Source: CAG-791 sp000431495
Lineage (GTDB): Bacteria; Bacillota; Clostridia; Lachnospirales; Lachnospiraceae
NCBI GenBank assembly: GCA_052117605.1
Contig: JBQKIT010000007.1
Reading direction: 5' to 3' (one strand)
DNA length: 64,000 bases
Numbering within the stretch: the first letter of the stretch is position 1; every line of letters begins with the position of its first letter. Position numbers and translations under genes: made by a program. The notes under the pieces were generated by a model that ran no database searches, was not told the origin of the DNA, and saw only the letters and a list, made by a program, of their open reading frames with translations. Shown piece after piece: positions 44,770-53,717 of this stretch.

Positions 44770-46137
44770 ATGTTAGAAAAACTGTTCCAGCTCAAAGAGC
44801 ACGGCACGACTGTCCGCACGGAGGTCATTGCCGGTCTCACCACATTCCTGACGATGGCTTATATTCTGGCCGTCAACCCCAACATTCTGGGTACTGTCAT
44901 GGATCGAAGCGGTGTCTTTGTTGCAACCGCACTTGCTTCCGCACTTGCCACATTCATCATGGCATTCCTGGCAAACTACCCGATCGCCCTTTCCGCAGGT
45001 CTTGGACTGAATGCATACTTCGCATACACAGTCTGCCTGGGTGAGCTTGGCGGAGAAGCAGATGCTTTCACCATCGCACTGACCGCAGTTCTGGTAGAAG
45101 GTATCATCTTCATCATCCTTTCCTTCTTCAAGGCTCGTGAAGCCATCATCAACGGCATCCCGACCAACCTGAAGAACGGCATTTCCGCCGGAATCGGTCT
45201 GTTCGTTGCCTTCATCGGCATGCAGAACGCCGGCATCATCATCAAGAATGACTCTACGATCGTAGGTCTGGGCAGCTTCTCTACCCCCGATGTCACTCTT
45301 GCAATCATCGGCTTTCTGATCATCCTCGCACTGGTTCATTACAACGTGAAGGGCTCCGTTCTGATCGGAATCCTCGCAACCTGGGTTCTTGGCATGATTG
45401 CACAGGCAGCCGGCTGGTATGTACCGAATCCGGAAGCAGGCGTATACAGCGTATTCCCGGATTTCTCCGCAGGACTTCAGCTCGGCGGACTGGCAAATAC
45501 CGCATTCAAGTTCAACTTCGGTTGGGCAGCTTCCCATCTGATCCAGTTTGTTGCAATTGTCTTCTCCTTCCTTTATGTTGATATCTTCGATACCGTCGGA
45601 ACCGTCGTCGGTGTCGCGGATAAGGCAGGTCTTCTTGACAAGGATGGAAAGCTTCCGCGCGTCGGCAAGGTCCTGATGGCGGATGCCGTTGGTACCTGCG
45701 CAGGTGCCTGCCTCGGAACCTCTACCATTACTTCCTTCGTAGAGTCCAGTGCCGGCGTAGCAGCTGGCGGACGCACCGGTCTCACCTCTCTGACAACCGG
45801 TGTGATGTTCCTGGTATCTCTCCTGCTCTCCCCGATCTTCCTTGCAATTCCCGGATTTGCTACCGCACCGGCTCTGATCTATGTCGGCATGCTGATGGTT
45901 TCCTCTGTAAAGAAGATTGAGTTCGACGGTGATCTTGCGGATACTGCAGGCGCTTACATGGCAATCGTTATGATGCCTCTTGCATACTCCATCGCAACCG
46001 GCATCATGTTCGCTATCATGACCTGGGTTATCATCAAGGTTGTTGAGAAGAAGGCAAAGGAAATTCAGCCTGTTATGTGGGTTGTCTTCATTCTCTTTGC
46101 ACTGAGAATTGTGACTCTCATCACGAACTTCCAGTAA
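44770..46137 (+). CDS. NCS2/AzgA-type purine permease
   Basis: A 455-residue membrane protein with about 13 helices. TEVIAGLTTFLTMAYILAVNP near residue 18, GLGLNAYFAYTV near 77, SFLYVDIFDTVGTVVGVA near 265 and SFVESSAGVAAGGRTGLTS near 325 are features of the hypoxanthine/guanine/adenine branch of the NCS2 group. It imports a purine base with protons. GAGGAGG lies seven bases before the ATG. No purine riboswitch was recognised in front. Confidence 0.93.
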   Translation: MLEKLFQLKEHGTTVRTEVIAGLTTFLTMAYILAVNPNILGTVMDRSGVFVATALASALATFIMAFLANYPIALSAGLGLNAYFAYTVCLGELGGEADAFTIALTAVLVEGIIFIILSFFKAREAIINGIPTNLKNGISAGIGLFVAFIGMQNAGIIIKNDSTIVGLGSFSTPDVTLAIIGFLIILALVHYNVKGSVLIGILATWVLGMIAQAAGWYVPNPEAGVYSVFPDFSAGLQLGGLANTAFKFNFGWAASHLIQFVAIVFSFLYVDIFDTVGTVVGVADKAGLLDKDGKLPRVGKVLMADAVGTCAGACLGTSTITSFVESSAGVAAGGRTGLTSLTTGVMFLVSLLLSPIFLAIPGFATAPALIYVGMLMVSSVKKIEFDGDLADTAGAYMAIVMMPLAYSIATGIMFAIMTWVIIKVVEKKAKEIQPVMWVVFILFALRIVTLITNFQ

Positions 46138-46160
46138 TTTTCTCCGGACGCACTACAGGA

Positions 46161-46200
46161 AAAGGGCCCGACGTGTTTCATACAGCACGTCGGGCCCTTT
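46161..46200 (+). terminator. Terminator of the NCS2 permease gene
   Basis: Perfect 15-base arms at 46161-46175 and 46186-46200, rich in G and C, with a 10-base loop and a following TTTCTTTTT. It is 23 bases past the stop codon. Confidence 0.92.
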
Positions 46201-46239
46201 CTTTTTGTCATCTGGCTTCCTGTTGTCTTGCCTGCTCTG

Positions 46240-46712
46240 TTACGCGTGGGACTTCTCTCCCTCAAGCCTGCGCTCCTTCGCCAGAAGCACACGCATGCTC
46301 TCCATGATTTCCACATGGATCATATCCTTCGGGACTTCATGCTCTAATACGATCTGATTGATCTCATCCAGGATGTCACACAGATCAAAATCAAGCTTAT
46401 GGATCAGCAGATTTTCTTCCAGAACATGAATAAAACAGCGCCGGCGGCATCAGGCCGTATACCGGATCCTCCCAGCGGGCAAGTGCCAGCTCCTGGTCAT
46501 AATAGTGCCAGAAAACCTCTCCCACCGATTTCCCGCGGAGGCTGTCAGAAACAGGAAATGATCCTCTGCAACCCTTCCGCACAACAAGATCCCGCTGTTC
46601 TCCTCCATGGAAGCGGCCAGTCGGTGCAGGACCCGTTCCCCTTCTTCGTAGCCATAACGACGGTTGTATCTTTGGAAGCGATGCAGATTCAAGGATACGA
46701 TCGATATCAGCC
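46240..46712 (-). pseudogene. Decayed GGDEF-EAL (c-di-GMP) gene remnant
   Basis: Three frames of the minus strand give pieces of one protein. About 46545-46712 encodes a GGDEF-like piece (ISIVSLNLHRFQRYNRRYGYEE, then RVAEDHFLFL where GGDEF motif is expected). After a frame change, 46437-46540 gives an EAL start (LARWEDPVYGLMPPALF). A further shift at the TTTT run near 46433-46437 leads to the next EAL part, HVLEENLLIHKLDFDLCDIL and VEIMESM, ending at 46240. The end of GGDEF and the first part of EAL are missing, as are the N- and C-terminal parts. It is not able to make an active protein. Sequencing error could explain one shift but not the deletions. Confidence 0.7.
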
Positions 46713-46713
46713 G

Positions 46714-46739
46714 TTTTTTACAGGCGCGCCTGTAAAAAA
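46714..46739. repeat. Perfect 26-bp palindrome next to the ilvE terminator
   Basis: Six T, ACAGGC, GCGC centre and the mirror image ending in six A. On both strands a GC core ends in a T-tract, so it can act as a second terminator. It lies at the junction between the pseudogene and the ilvE terminator. Confidence 0.75.
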
Positions 46740-46776
46740 GAGGAGCTCCCCGCATGTGGGAAACTCCTCTTTTCTC
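46735..46776 (-). terminator. Terminator of ilvE
   Basis: On the minus strand AAAAGAGGAG and CTCCTCTTTT pair around an inner CCC/GGG pair and are followed by a run of T that enters the adjacent palindrome. It is about 80 bases beyond the ilvE stop. Confidence 0.8.
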
Positions 46777-46854
46777 ATTTCTGTATTCCTTTGACAGCGG
46801 AAAACACCTCTGCACTCCTGATTGATCGGAGGAAGCTTACCGGTCCGATGCGTC

Positions 46855-47892
46855 TTACTCGATGACGTGAATCCATCCTTCGGGTGCTTCCAGCTCTCCC
46901 TCCTGAATTCCAAGCAGGGTGGTGCGAAGCTTATCCATCCAAGGTCCGATGTTCTCCATGCCGGATGCAAACGCATAATCGGTTCCGTGATCGTTGATCT
47001 TGCCGATCGGGGAAATCACCGCTGCCGTGCCGCAGAGACCGCACTCCTTGAATGCTCCGTCCTTGACCTCCTGCCAGTATACCGGGCGCTCATCCACCTG
47101 CATTCCAAGGTAATGCTCTGCCACATAGACAAGGCTTCTTCTTGTGATGGAAGGAAGGATGGAATCCGACTTCGGAACCACCAGATGATTGTCCTGATCC
47201 ACGAAGAGGATGTTGGCTCCGCCGGTCTCCTCAATCTTCGTTCTTGTTGCTGCATCCAGGTAAATATTCTCCGCAAAGCCTTCCTGGTGAGCCGTAACAA
47301 TTGCATGCAGGCTCATTGCATAGTTCAATCCCGCCTTGATGTTGCCGGTTCCGTGCGGCGCTGCGCGGTCATAATCACTGATCTTTACATAGATCGGCTT
47401 CGCGCCGCCCTTGAAGTACGGGCCAACCGGAGTCGTAAATACGCGGTACTGGTAATCATCTGCCGGCTTTACACCGATAACCGGGCTGATGCCGAACATA
47501 TAAGGACGAATATAAAGTGTTGCACCGGTTCCGAAAGGCGGAACCCATGCCGCATTTGCCTCAACCACCTTATGGATGGAATCAACAAACTGATCTACCG
47601 GAAGAGGCGGCATCTCCAGACGCTGTGCAGAATCATACATTCTCTGTGCGTTCAGATCCGGGCGGAAGCATACGATATGTCCGTCCTTGGTTGTATATGC
47701 CTTCAGTCCCTCAAACACAGACTGGCTGTACTGGAGAACACCGGCATCCTCACTCATGACAATCTTGTCATCGTCAATGAGGGCGCCCTCATCCCATTTG
47801 CCGGCTTTTGCCGTATAATTTGCCACATACCGTTTATCGGTCTTCATATAACTGAAGCCGAGGTTTGACCAGTCCAGATTCTTCTTCTCCAT
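46855..47892 (-). CDS. ilvE: Branched-chain amino acid aminotransferase
   Basis: A 345-residue fold type IV PLP enzyme that interconverts Leu, Ile and Val with their 2-oxo acids. YSQSVFEGLKAY, RPYMFG, the PLP Lys in GNIKAGLNYA near residue 185, EETGGANILFV and GTAAVISPIG fit the larger IlvE class. AGGGAGGACAG sets the ATG. It appears as a single-gene unit with its own terminator; the 150-base gap upstream is too short for a full T-box leader and I do not see one. Confidence 0.95.
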   Translation of the reverse strand: MEKKNLDWSNLGFSYMKTDKRYVANYTAKAGKWDEGALIDDDKIVMSEDAGVLQYSQSVFEGLKAYTTKDGHIVCFRPDLNAQRMYDSAQRLEMPPLPVDQFVDSIHKVVEANAAWVPPFGTGATLYIRPYMFGISPVIGVKPADDYQYRVFTTPVGPYFKGGAKPIYVKISDYDRAAPHGTGNIKAGLNYAMSLHAIVTAHQEGFAENIYLDAATRTKIEETGGANILFVDQDNHLVVPKSDSILPSITRRSLVYVAEHYLGMQVDERPVYWQEVKDGAFKECGLCGTAAVISPIGKINDHGTDYAFASGMENIGPWMDKLRTTLLGIQEGELEAPEGWIHVIE

Positions 47893-48038
47893 GGTGATCT
47901 GTCCTCCCTGTCTGTATAAATCTCTTGATGGTAACGGTACTGATTATAGACCGCATCTCCGCATTTTTCCATAGACTCGCTCGTATGAATTCAGCCAAAT
48001 TCTGCGTATTATTCGATATTCATCGCATTCGGGCCGTC

Positions 48039-49055
48039 CTATTTCATTTTGATTCCGCGAAGCCGCATGCTGACCCGGTGAACACGCCGCACAAGGACCG
48101 GCGCAGCTGAAAGAATCGTCAGGTAAATCCTGTCGCGATGAGCCAGATACGGATTCTCGCGGATTGCCGTTTTATTCTCCCGCAGATAATGCAGAACCTG
48201 CATATAGAACTCATTTTTCCGGTTCATCTGTGAAATCGGCACATGAAGCATATAATCCAGCCGCTCATACAAGCCGAATCTTCTTGCCGCCACCTCGAGC
48301 TTGGGATAACGGGGCACCAGCTCCTTTTCCACGTAGTCCGACGCTTCGATAATGGCAATGTATGCACGTGAAAACTGATTGACCGACCTTCTCCTCGTCA
48401 GACTTCCCAGACGGTGTACCACGCGATAGCCGATCTGCGGCAGATTGTAGACGCCATCAAGGATATCCACAAGATGCGTTTCCAGACTGAAGTCCTCACA
48501 TAGGGCTCCTACTTCAAACGGATGCTCCAGGAGAATTCTTCTGGGTGTCAGCTTGGTACAAAAGGAAGCATCTCCCGTATACAGGAGCATGCTCTGCACG
48601 AACAGAACCGGCGGAATCAGCACCGGCTCTTCCGGCGCAATGATGGCGGGAGGAAGCGCGTTTCCGTTTTCATCAATTTCCTCACGTCCGATCTGTACCT
48701 GTACATTCCGAAGGCCTCTGCGTCTCATCTCATCCATCCCGGCACGCAGGTTTGCAATCATATCCGGATAGATCAGATCGTCTGAGTCCACAAAGCTGAT
48801 GTACTCCCCATGTGCTTTCAGAACACCGGCATTTCTCGCTGCAGACAGTCCCTTATTCTCCTGTGTCAGAACGCGGATTCTTGCATCCTCCTTTTCCAGT
48901 TCCCTGCAAAGCTCCAGCGATCCGTCCAGAGATCCGTCATTCACCAGAATAATTTCGAAAGCAGGATCGGTCTGCTCCTGAATGCAGCGAACCGTCTTCC
49001 TCAGAAAAGATTCTGAATTATAAACCGGTACTACAACCGATATCAGAGCCTGCAT
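48039..49055 (-). CDS. GT2 glycosyltransferase
   Basis: A 338-residue family 2 transferase. ISVVVPVYNSESFLRKTVRCI at the N-terminus, VNDGSLDGS and SFVDSDD give the nucleotide-sugar and DxD metal site. The C-terminal 120 residues are basic and may touch the membrane. GGGAG is seven bases before the chosen ATG; an ATG two codons earlier, with GGGGGAG, is equally good. It is the last gene of the exopolysaccharide cluster, 7 bases or so from the previous one. Confidence 0.9.
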   Translation of the reverse strand: MQALISVVVPVYNSESFLRKTVRCIQEQTDPAFEIILVNDGSLDGSLELCRELEKEDARIRVLTQENKGLSAARNAGVLKAHGEYISFVDSDDLIYPDMIANLRAGMDEMRRRGLRNVQVQIGREEIDENGNALPPAIIAPEEPVLIPPVLFVQSMLLYTGDASFCTKLTPRRILLEHPFEVGALCEDFSLETHLVDILDGVYNLPQIGYRVVHRLGSLTRRRSVNQFSRAYIAIIEASDYVEKELVPRYPKLEVAARRFGLYERLDYMLHVPISQMNRKNEFYMQVLHYLRENKTAIRENPYLAHRDRIYLTILSAAPVLVRRVHRVSMRLRGIKMK

Positions 49056-49088
49056 ACTCATTCTCCCTGTCTCCCCCACCATTGAAGT

Positions 49089-50369
49089 TCACAGCTGCTT
49101 CGTTTCTGCCATGCGCGGCACGTGAAGAAACGGCCGAAGCCCCGGTGCCCGGCTCATGGGCCCCTCCGCCGGAAGATCTGCATTCAGATTCTTCATCTCC
49201 AGCGCAGTTCGCCTTGCTCCGCCTGCCAGCAGGATTCTCCGTTCTTCGCAGGCATCAAGCACCTTATCCGCAAACAAAAGAAGCCGTTCCGCAGCAGTTT
49301 CCGCATTCCATAAAGTCACAACCGAACGGAAAGAGGCTTCTGCAAATCGTTCGCACAGCTCCGGATCATCGATAAGCCGCTCGGTTTTGGCCGCAAGATC
49401 CTCCTGATCACCATCCGCATAGATGTAGCCGTTGACACCGTTGCGCAGAAGATACGGCACAGCGCCGGCCTCTGCACCGGCAACCGGCGCACATCCGCTG
49501 TTCATCGCCTCATTCAGCACTGCTCCCCAGCCTTCCCCGTGGTCACTGGTAAATACAAAAATATCGCTGTGCTCCATCACATCCCGCACCGTTTCCGTCG
49601 AACACAGGCCATGAAAAATAACCTTCTCCTCCAGGCCATGCTCCAGCACATAGCGATGAGCCTTCTCCTCTTCGCCCCCGTTCTCCGCACTGTCTCCTCC
49701 GATAATGTGAAGCAGGAAATTTTTACCGTCCCTTTCGAGCCGGTCCGCAAGCTCCAGAACTCGTTCCACATGCTTGAACGCAACAAAACGCCCTGCCCAG
49801 ACAAGTTCTGCAGGATCCGCCGCCTGTCTTCGGCGGATCGGCGGCCTGTCGCCTTCATAGGAAATCATCGGCGGAAAATATCCCCAACGGTATTTTTTCT
49901 CCGGGAAAGCTCCGATCAGACCATAGTCGGATGCCACATAGGCTCCGGCACACAGCAGGAAATACGGCTCCCTGCGAAATTTTGTAAAGGCACGATATTT
50001 ATGAAGGAGCCCCTTCGGCGAAATTGCCTTCCACTGGCCATCCTTGTAAATCCGCTCACTGATCTGAAAAACCGGCCGGTGAATGTTCAGCCGCTTCGCC
50101 AGAAGATCCTGAATTTCCGGAACCCAGCCGGCAATCAGGAGGTCACAGGACATCATCTCCCGCTCTGCTTCCTTCCGATCCTCGCTCCATTTTAAAACCC
50201 AGCAAAGCTCTTCGGAATGATCCTCCCAGCCCATCTTCTTCCGCTCTTCTTCCATCTCCTCCATCTGCACGAAGACAAAGCCGTCACCAAGCCTTTTGCG
50301 CATGGCCTCGCAGAACGGAATCTGGTGGTGATTGATGTAGTTAGACACAAAGGTGACCGTCAGCGGCAT
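49089..50369 (-). CDS. GT4-type glycosyltransferase
   Basis: A 426-residue GT-B transferase. VTFVSNYINHHQIPFCEAM opens the N-terminal Rossmann domain; WAGRFVAFKHVERVLELADRL and FVFTSDHGEGWGAVLNEAMNSGCAPVA carry the donor-site E-x7-E region. CAAGGAGG precedes the ATG. Gene order in the exopolysaccharide cluster makes it a repeat-unit builder; donor and acceptor are unknown. Confidence 0.88.
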   Translation of the reverse strand: MPLTVTFVSNYINHHQIPFCEAMRKRLGDGFVFVQMEEMEEERKKMGWEDHSEELCWVLKWSEDRKEAEREMMSCDLLIAGWVPEIQDLLAKRLNIHRPVFQISERIYKDGQWKAISPKGLLHKYRAFTKFRREPYFLLCAGAYVASDYGLIGAFPEKKYRWGYFPPMISYEGDRPPIRRRQAADPAELVWAGRFVAFKHVERVLELADRLERDGKNFLLHIIGGDSAENGGEEEKAHRYVLEHGLEEKVIFHGLCSTETVRDVMEHSDIFVFTSDHGEGWGAVLNEAMNSGCAPVAGAEAGAVPYLLRNGVNGYIYADGDQEDLAAKTERLIDDPELCERFAEASFRSVVTLWNAETAAERLLLFADKVLDACEERRILLAGGARRTALEMKNLNADLPAEGPMSRAPGLRPFLHVPRMAETKQL

Positions 50370-50389
50370 TCGACATCCTCCTTGATCGC

Positions 50390-51697
50390 TTACTGGCAGA
50401 TACTGCGGTAAATTTCCAGAAGGCGCAGATAATTCGTGTGTGGATTGTGGCGAATCATCGCTTCCTTATGTGCGGCACTGGCCAGTCTGCAGGCAAACTG
50501 ATTGTTCTCAAACAAATTGCAGACATCCTCCGCGAGCGCCTCGTAATCCCCCTCCGAAAACAGGAGACCTTCCGCGCCGTTCTCCACAAGATCACCAATC
50601 CCGCCAACCCTGGCCGCTGCAACCGGCATTCCGAGCAGCATGGCCTCGCAGAGCGAATTCGGCGAATTCTCCATCACAGACGGGCAGACAAAAACATGAC
50701 TTCGAAGAAACTGCGCCTTCATCTCCTCTGCATTCAGCGATCCCAGCATAATGACATGTCCTTCCAGATTGCCCTCCCGGATCAGCTTCTTCAGATATTT
50801 TCCGTATGCAGTAATCCAGAGTGCAGACGGAAGCTTCTTCGCAGGAATCCGGCCTCCGACATTTCCGATGATGGATTTGCCTGCTACATACAGCTTCGCA
50901 TCCGGATACTCCTTCAGGATTTTCGGCATCGCCTGCAGAACAAAGTGAAACCCCTTCAGAGGGTAATCTCCCTGGCTGATGAAAATACTGTGCGGCTCTA
51001 CGCCGTTCAAATCCCAACGTCCCTCATAAAATTCCGGCCGAAGCGTTTCATTCATCAGATGATAAATCGCTTCCGGATGAATCGCAGAGGTTCCTTCCCG
51101 GTCAAAGCCGGTTCTTCCTGTAATATGAAGCACCTCCTGAATCGTGCTTCGTTCATTCTCTGCCCGAAGGCGGAACTTCTTCTGCTGCTCCTTCAGAGAA
51201 TCATGACGGACTCTGTCCCGGAAGGTCCTGGCACGCTGCACCTTGTACGGGAGCTCCGCCATATAGGAATCCGCAATGGCACAGCAAAGTCCCTGAATTC
51301 CCACCAGTGTTCTTTCCGGACGCTGAAAAGCGCGAACCATTGCCAGAGAATGCGGAAACTCCGTGCCGAAAATATGTACCATATCCGGCTTGAAATCCTC
51401 CAGAATATCAAGAAATCGCTCTACCAGCGTTCCGTCATACACCTCCGGTGTGTTCAGATTCTCGCAGTAGCCGTAAAATACGGCTCCGTCAATTTCTCTC
51501 CTGCAGCCGGCAAGCTGCTGCGGAACCGGGACACAGACCCCAAGCTCAATCAGGTTCTCATCCTTTCCCGCTTCTACCTTCTCATTTACCAGTAAATGAA
51601 AGCTCCCTGTCAGCCAGCCCTCACGATTGGAATAGGGCAGACCTTCCGCCTTTGCGAAAATCGGAAGCATAATATTGCACAACCATAAAACTCTCAT
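50390..51697 (-). CDS. GT4-type glycosyltransferase
   Basis: A 435-residue GT-B transferase. VLWLCNIMLP at the start, FISQGDYPLKGFHFVLQAMPKIL, and VFVCPSVMENSPNSLCEAMLLGMPVAA, a standard GT4 donor-binding end. It is cytoplasmic. GGGGTAAGA is a weak ribosome site before the ATG. It lies 30 bases after the GT2 gene upstream and 20 before the next GT4 gene. Confidence 0.9.
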   Translation of the reverse strand: MRVLWLCNIMLPIFAKAEGLPYSNREGWLTGSFHLLVNEKVEAGKDENLIELGVCVPVPQQLAGCRREIDGAVFYGYCENLNTPEVYDGTLVERFLDILEDFKPDMVHIFGTEFPHSLAMVRAFQRPERTLVGIQGLCCAIADSYMAELPYKVQRARTFRDRVRHDSLKEQQKKFRLRAENERSTIQEVLHITGRTGFDREGTSAIHPEAIYHLMNETLRPEFYEGRWDLNGVEPHSIFISQGDYPLKGFHFVLQAMPKILKEYPDAKLYVAGKSIIGNVGGRIPAKKLPSALWITAYGKYLKKLIREGNLEGHVIMLGSLNAEEMKAQFLRSHVFVCPSVMENSPNSLCEAMLLGMPVAAARVGGIGDLVENGAEGLLFSEGDYEALAEDVCNLFENNQFACRLASAAHKEAMIRHNPHTNYLRLLEIYRSICQ

Positions 51698-51727
51698 TCT
51701 TACCCCGGAAAGCCTGCAAGGCCCGAA

Positions 51728-52570
51728 TCACCCGCGAGGCTTTTTCTCATATATCTTATTCTTAATCCGATCATAACACGCTGCCGTCTTCGGAGAAGAG
51801 GCAAGCTTCTCCCGAAGAGGCTGCAGACTTAATACCATCGCAGCGCGGAACCTTCGCTGCTCTTCCTGTGAGAAGTACTCCTTTGCTATTTCCCGGTGCT
51901 CTTTTGCCGAAAGCTCCCTGCTCTCCGCCCTCTCCGAAAAGCCTCCGCCCTCGTAGCCTGCAACGGTCAGGTCCATTGCAACTGCCTTCGCATGGTGCCG
52001 GATGACACACCACAGAAAATGCTCGTAATCCGCCCGGACCTGATACTGAAGATCAAAGGCTCTGATTTCAAACAAATCTCTCGAATAGAAGCAGGCCTGA
52101 TGGCAGGGAAGATTCCGGTACATGGCAAAATGCGTCATTTCAGGCTTAGCTGCAACACGCTGACCGGTCTTCTCCTCCAGCACATCTCCGTAGAAAATCC
52201 AGCCTCCCGCTTTTCTTTCTCCGGGCTGCTTCGCGGAAAGCTCCTCCTCTTTCCGAATCGCTGCCGCGGTCTTCTCCAGCACATCCGGCGAAAAGAGCAC
52301 ATCTCCGCAATTTAAAAAATACAGATACTCACCTCTCGCCGCAGCAACTGCCTGATTCATCCCATCATAAATTCCACCGTCCTTCTGCCGAATCAAACGA
52401 ATTCTTCCATCTGCGGAGAGCCCGTCCAGACTTCCATCCGAGGAACCGGCATCCTTGACGATTACCTCATAATCCGAAAAAGTCTGCCCCAGGATACTCC
52501 CGATCGTCTTCTGAAGGCGGAATCCCGGATTATAGCTCGGTGTAATGATACTGAAAAAAGGTGTATTCAT
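51728..52570 (-). CDS. GT2 glycosyltransferase
   Basis: A 280-residue family 2 transferase of the WcaA/KfoC-like small type: SIITPSYNPGFRLQKTIGSIL, VKDAGSSDGSLDGL, and YFLNCGDVLFSPDVL with the acidic site as NCGD rather than DxD. HQACFYSRDLF is the usual acceptor-side HQ motif. It lies six bases after the EpsG-type gene; the only GGAGG before it is 16 bases from the ATG, so translation may be coupled. Confidence 0.9.
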   Translation of the reverse strand: MNTPFFSIITPSYNPGFRLQKTIGSILGQTFSDYEVIVKDAGSSDGSLDGLSADGRIRLIRQKDGGIYDGMNQAVAAARGEYLYFLNCGDVLFSPDVLEKTAAAIRKEEELSAKQPGERKAGGWIFYGDVLEEKTGQRVAAKPEMTHFAMYRNLPCHQACFYSRDLFEIRAFDLQYQVRADYEHFLWCVIRHHAKAVAMDLTVAGYEGGGFSERAESRELSAKEHREIAKEYFSQEEQRRFRAAMVLSLQPLREKLASSPKTAACYDRIKNKIYEKKPRG

Positions 52571-52576
52571 AACGCT

Positions 52577-53716
52577 TCAGTAGCTGCCTCCCACGCTTGC
52601 CGACGGAGTCCGGTTCAGATCGTGAAACAGAAAGCTCTTATACGGCAGAATTTTGATGGTATCCCGGTATGCGGTCCGAAGAAACAGTGCAAAAAACACC
52701 AAAGCCGCCGCAATCACCAGAATGGTCAGTAATTTCTTCTGTCTGCGCCCCTGCTCCGTCTCCGGAAGTCCTGAAAGGAGCATCGGAAGATAGAAAATCT
52801 GTGTAAACGTAAGATAATAGCAAATCCGGGACACCTCCGGAATAAACCAGCCAAACACATACAGAAGAAGTCCGATGTATGCACTGTTCCGGTACATCAC
52901 AAGCTGCCTGCCGCGAAAGGTCTCCGGATCTTCGTCCGCCCTCACATAATATGCAAGAAGAAGGACCGCAAGACATTTGGCGATATTGACCCACGAGATG
53001 CTTGTCCCTGCCGCAAGATCCACCGTTCCCTCCCAGGAGGGATACAAAGAGAGCAGAAGCTCCATCGCCTTTTCATGGAGCAGCAGCACTGCCAGACCGA
53101 GCGCCACACCTGCTGCCAGCTCCCGCTTCTTCCAGCGGCGCGCAGCGACCGGATACAGCAAAAGGGTGATCAGTGCTGTCTTATGAAACAGCGCGGCCAG
53201 AAGCGCCAGTATCACAAAGCCTGCATACTTTCTTCGCAGAAGACAGGTCATCGCAAGAAGCGACAGCGACAGCGCAAAATAATACCGCATGGTATTAAAG
53301 CTCTGGAAATAATACCCGAACATCATGAACAGGAAGAATGAGAAGCAGAAGTTCTCTGCCTGCTGCCGGATCACCGTCAGCATCACAAGGATGGTCATCG
53401 CAGCATAGATGGCAAACAGCAGCAGGTAGTTCTCATAGCCGCAGAGACCGTATACCGCCTTGGCGAGCCAGTTGAAGCCGGCTTCCGTCGGCACATAGGC
53501 ATCAATCGATGCCAGGTGGAAGAACTCCACATATCTCAGATAGTCATTTCCGGTTTCCTGACGGAGAATGGCCGGTACCATCAGAATCAGCGCAATCAGA
53601 AAGAGGCAGGATCTTCGCAGCAGACTGCCGCGGCTTCCTGCCCGCATCCCTTCTGTCTTATTCACAATGGCCGCAGCCGCCACCGCAGCTGCCGATATCA
53701 GAAGGTAAAGTACCAT
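52577..53716 (-). CDS. EpsG-family membrane protein (probable polymerase)
   Basis: A 379-residue membrane protein with about 10 helices. GNDYLRYVEFF and FNWLAKAVYGLCGYENYLLLFAIYAAMTI are EpsG/Wzy-type features, as is FQSFNTMRYYFALSLSL near residue 155. It probably joins repeat units at the outer face of the membrane. It lies one base after a GT2 gene. The C-terminus is short and polar. No flippase is found near it. Confidence 0.85.
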   Translation of the reverse strand: MVLYLLISAAAVAAAAIVNKTEGMRAGSRGSLLRRSCLFLIALILMVPAILRQETGNDYLRYVEFFHLASIDAYVPTEAGFNWLAKAVYGLCGYENYLLLFAIYAAMTILVMLTVIRQQAENFCFSFFLFMMFGYYFQSFNTMRYYFALSLSLLAMTCLLRRKYAGFVILALLAALFHKTALITLLLYPVAARRWKKRELAAGVALGLAVLLLHEKAMELLLSLYPSWEGTVDLAAGTSISWVNIAKCLAVLLLAYYVRADEDPETFRGRQLVMYRNSAYIGLLLYVFGWFIPEVSRICYYLTFTQIFYLPMLLSGLPETEQGRRQKKLLTILVIAAALVFFALFLRTAYRDTIKILPYKSFLFHDLNRTPSASVGGSY

Positions 53717-53717
53717 C

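Noticed and set aside
46822..47868. A 348-codon plus-strand frame opposite ilvE.
   Set aside because: It mirrors ilvE codon structure and shows no domain; ilvE is unambiguous.
47893..48038. Possible T-box leader in front of ilvE.
   Set aside because: The gap is about 145 bases and I see neither the T-box consensus nor a terminator hairpin.
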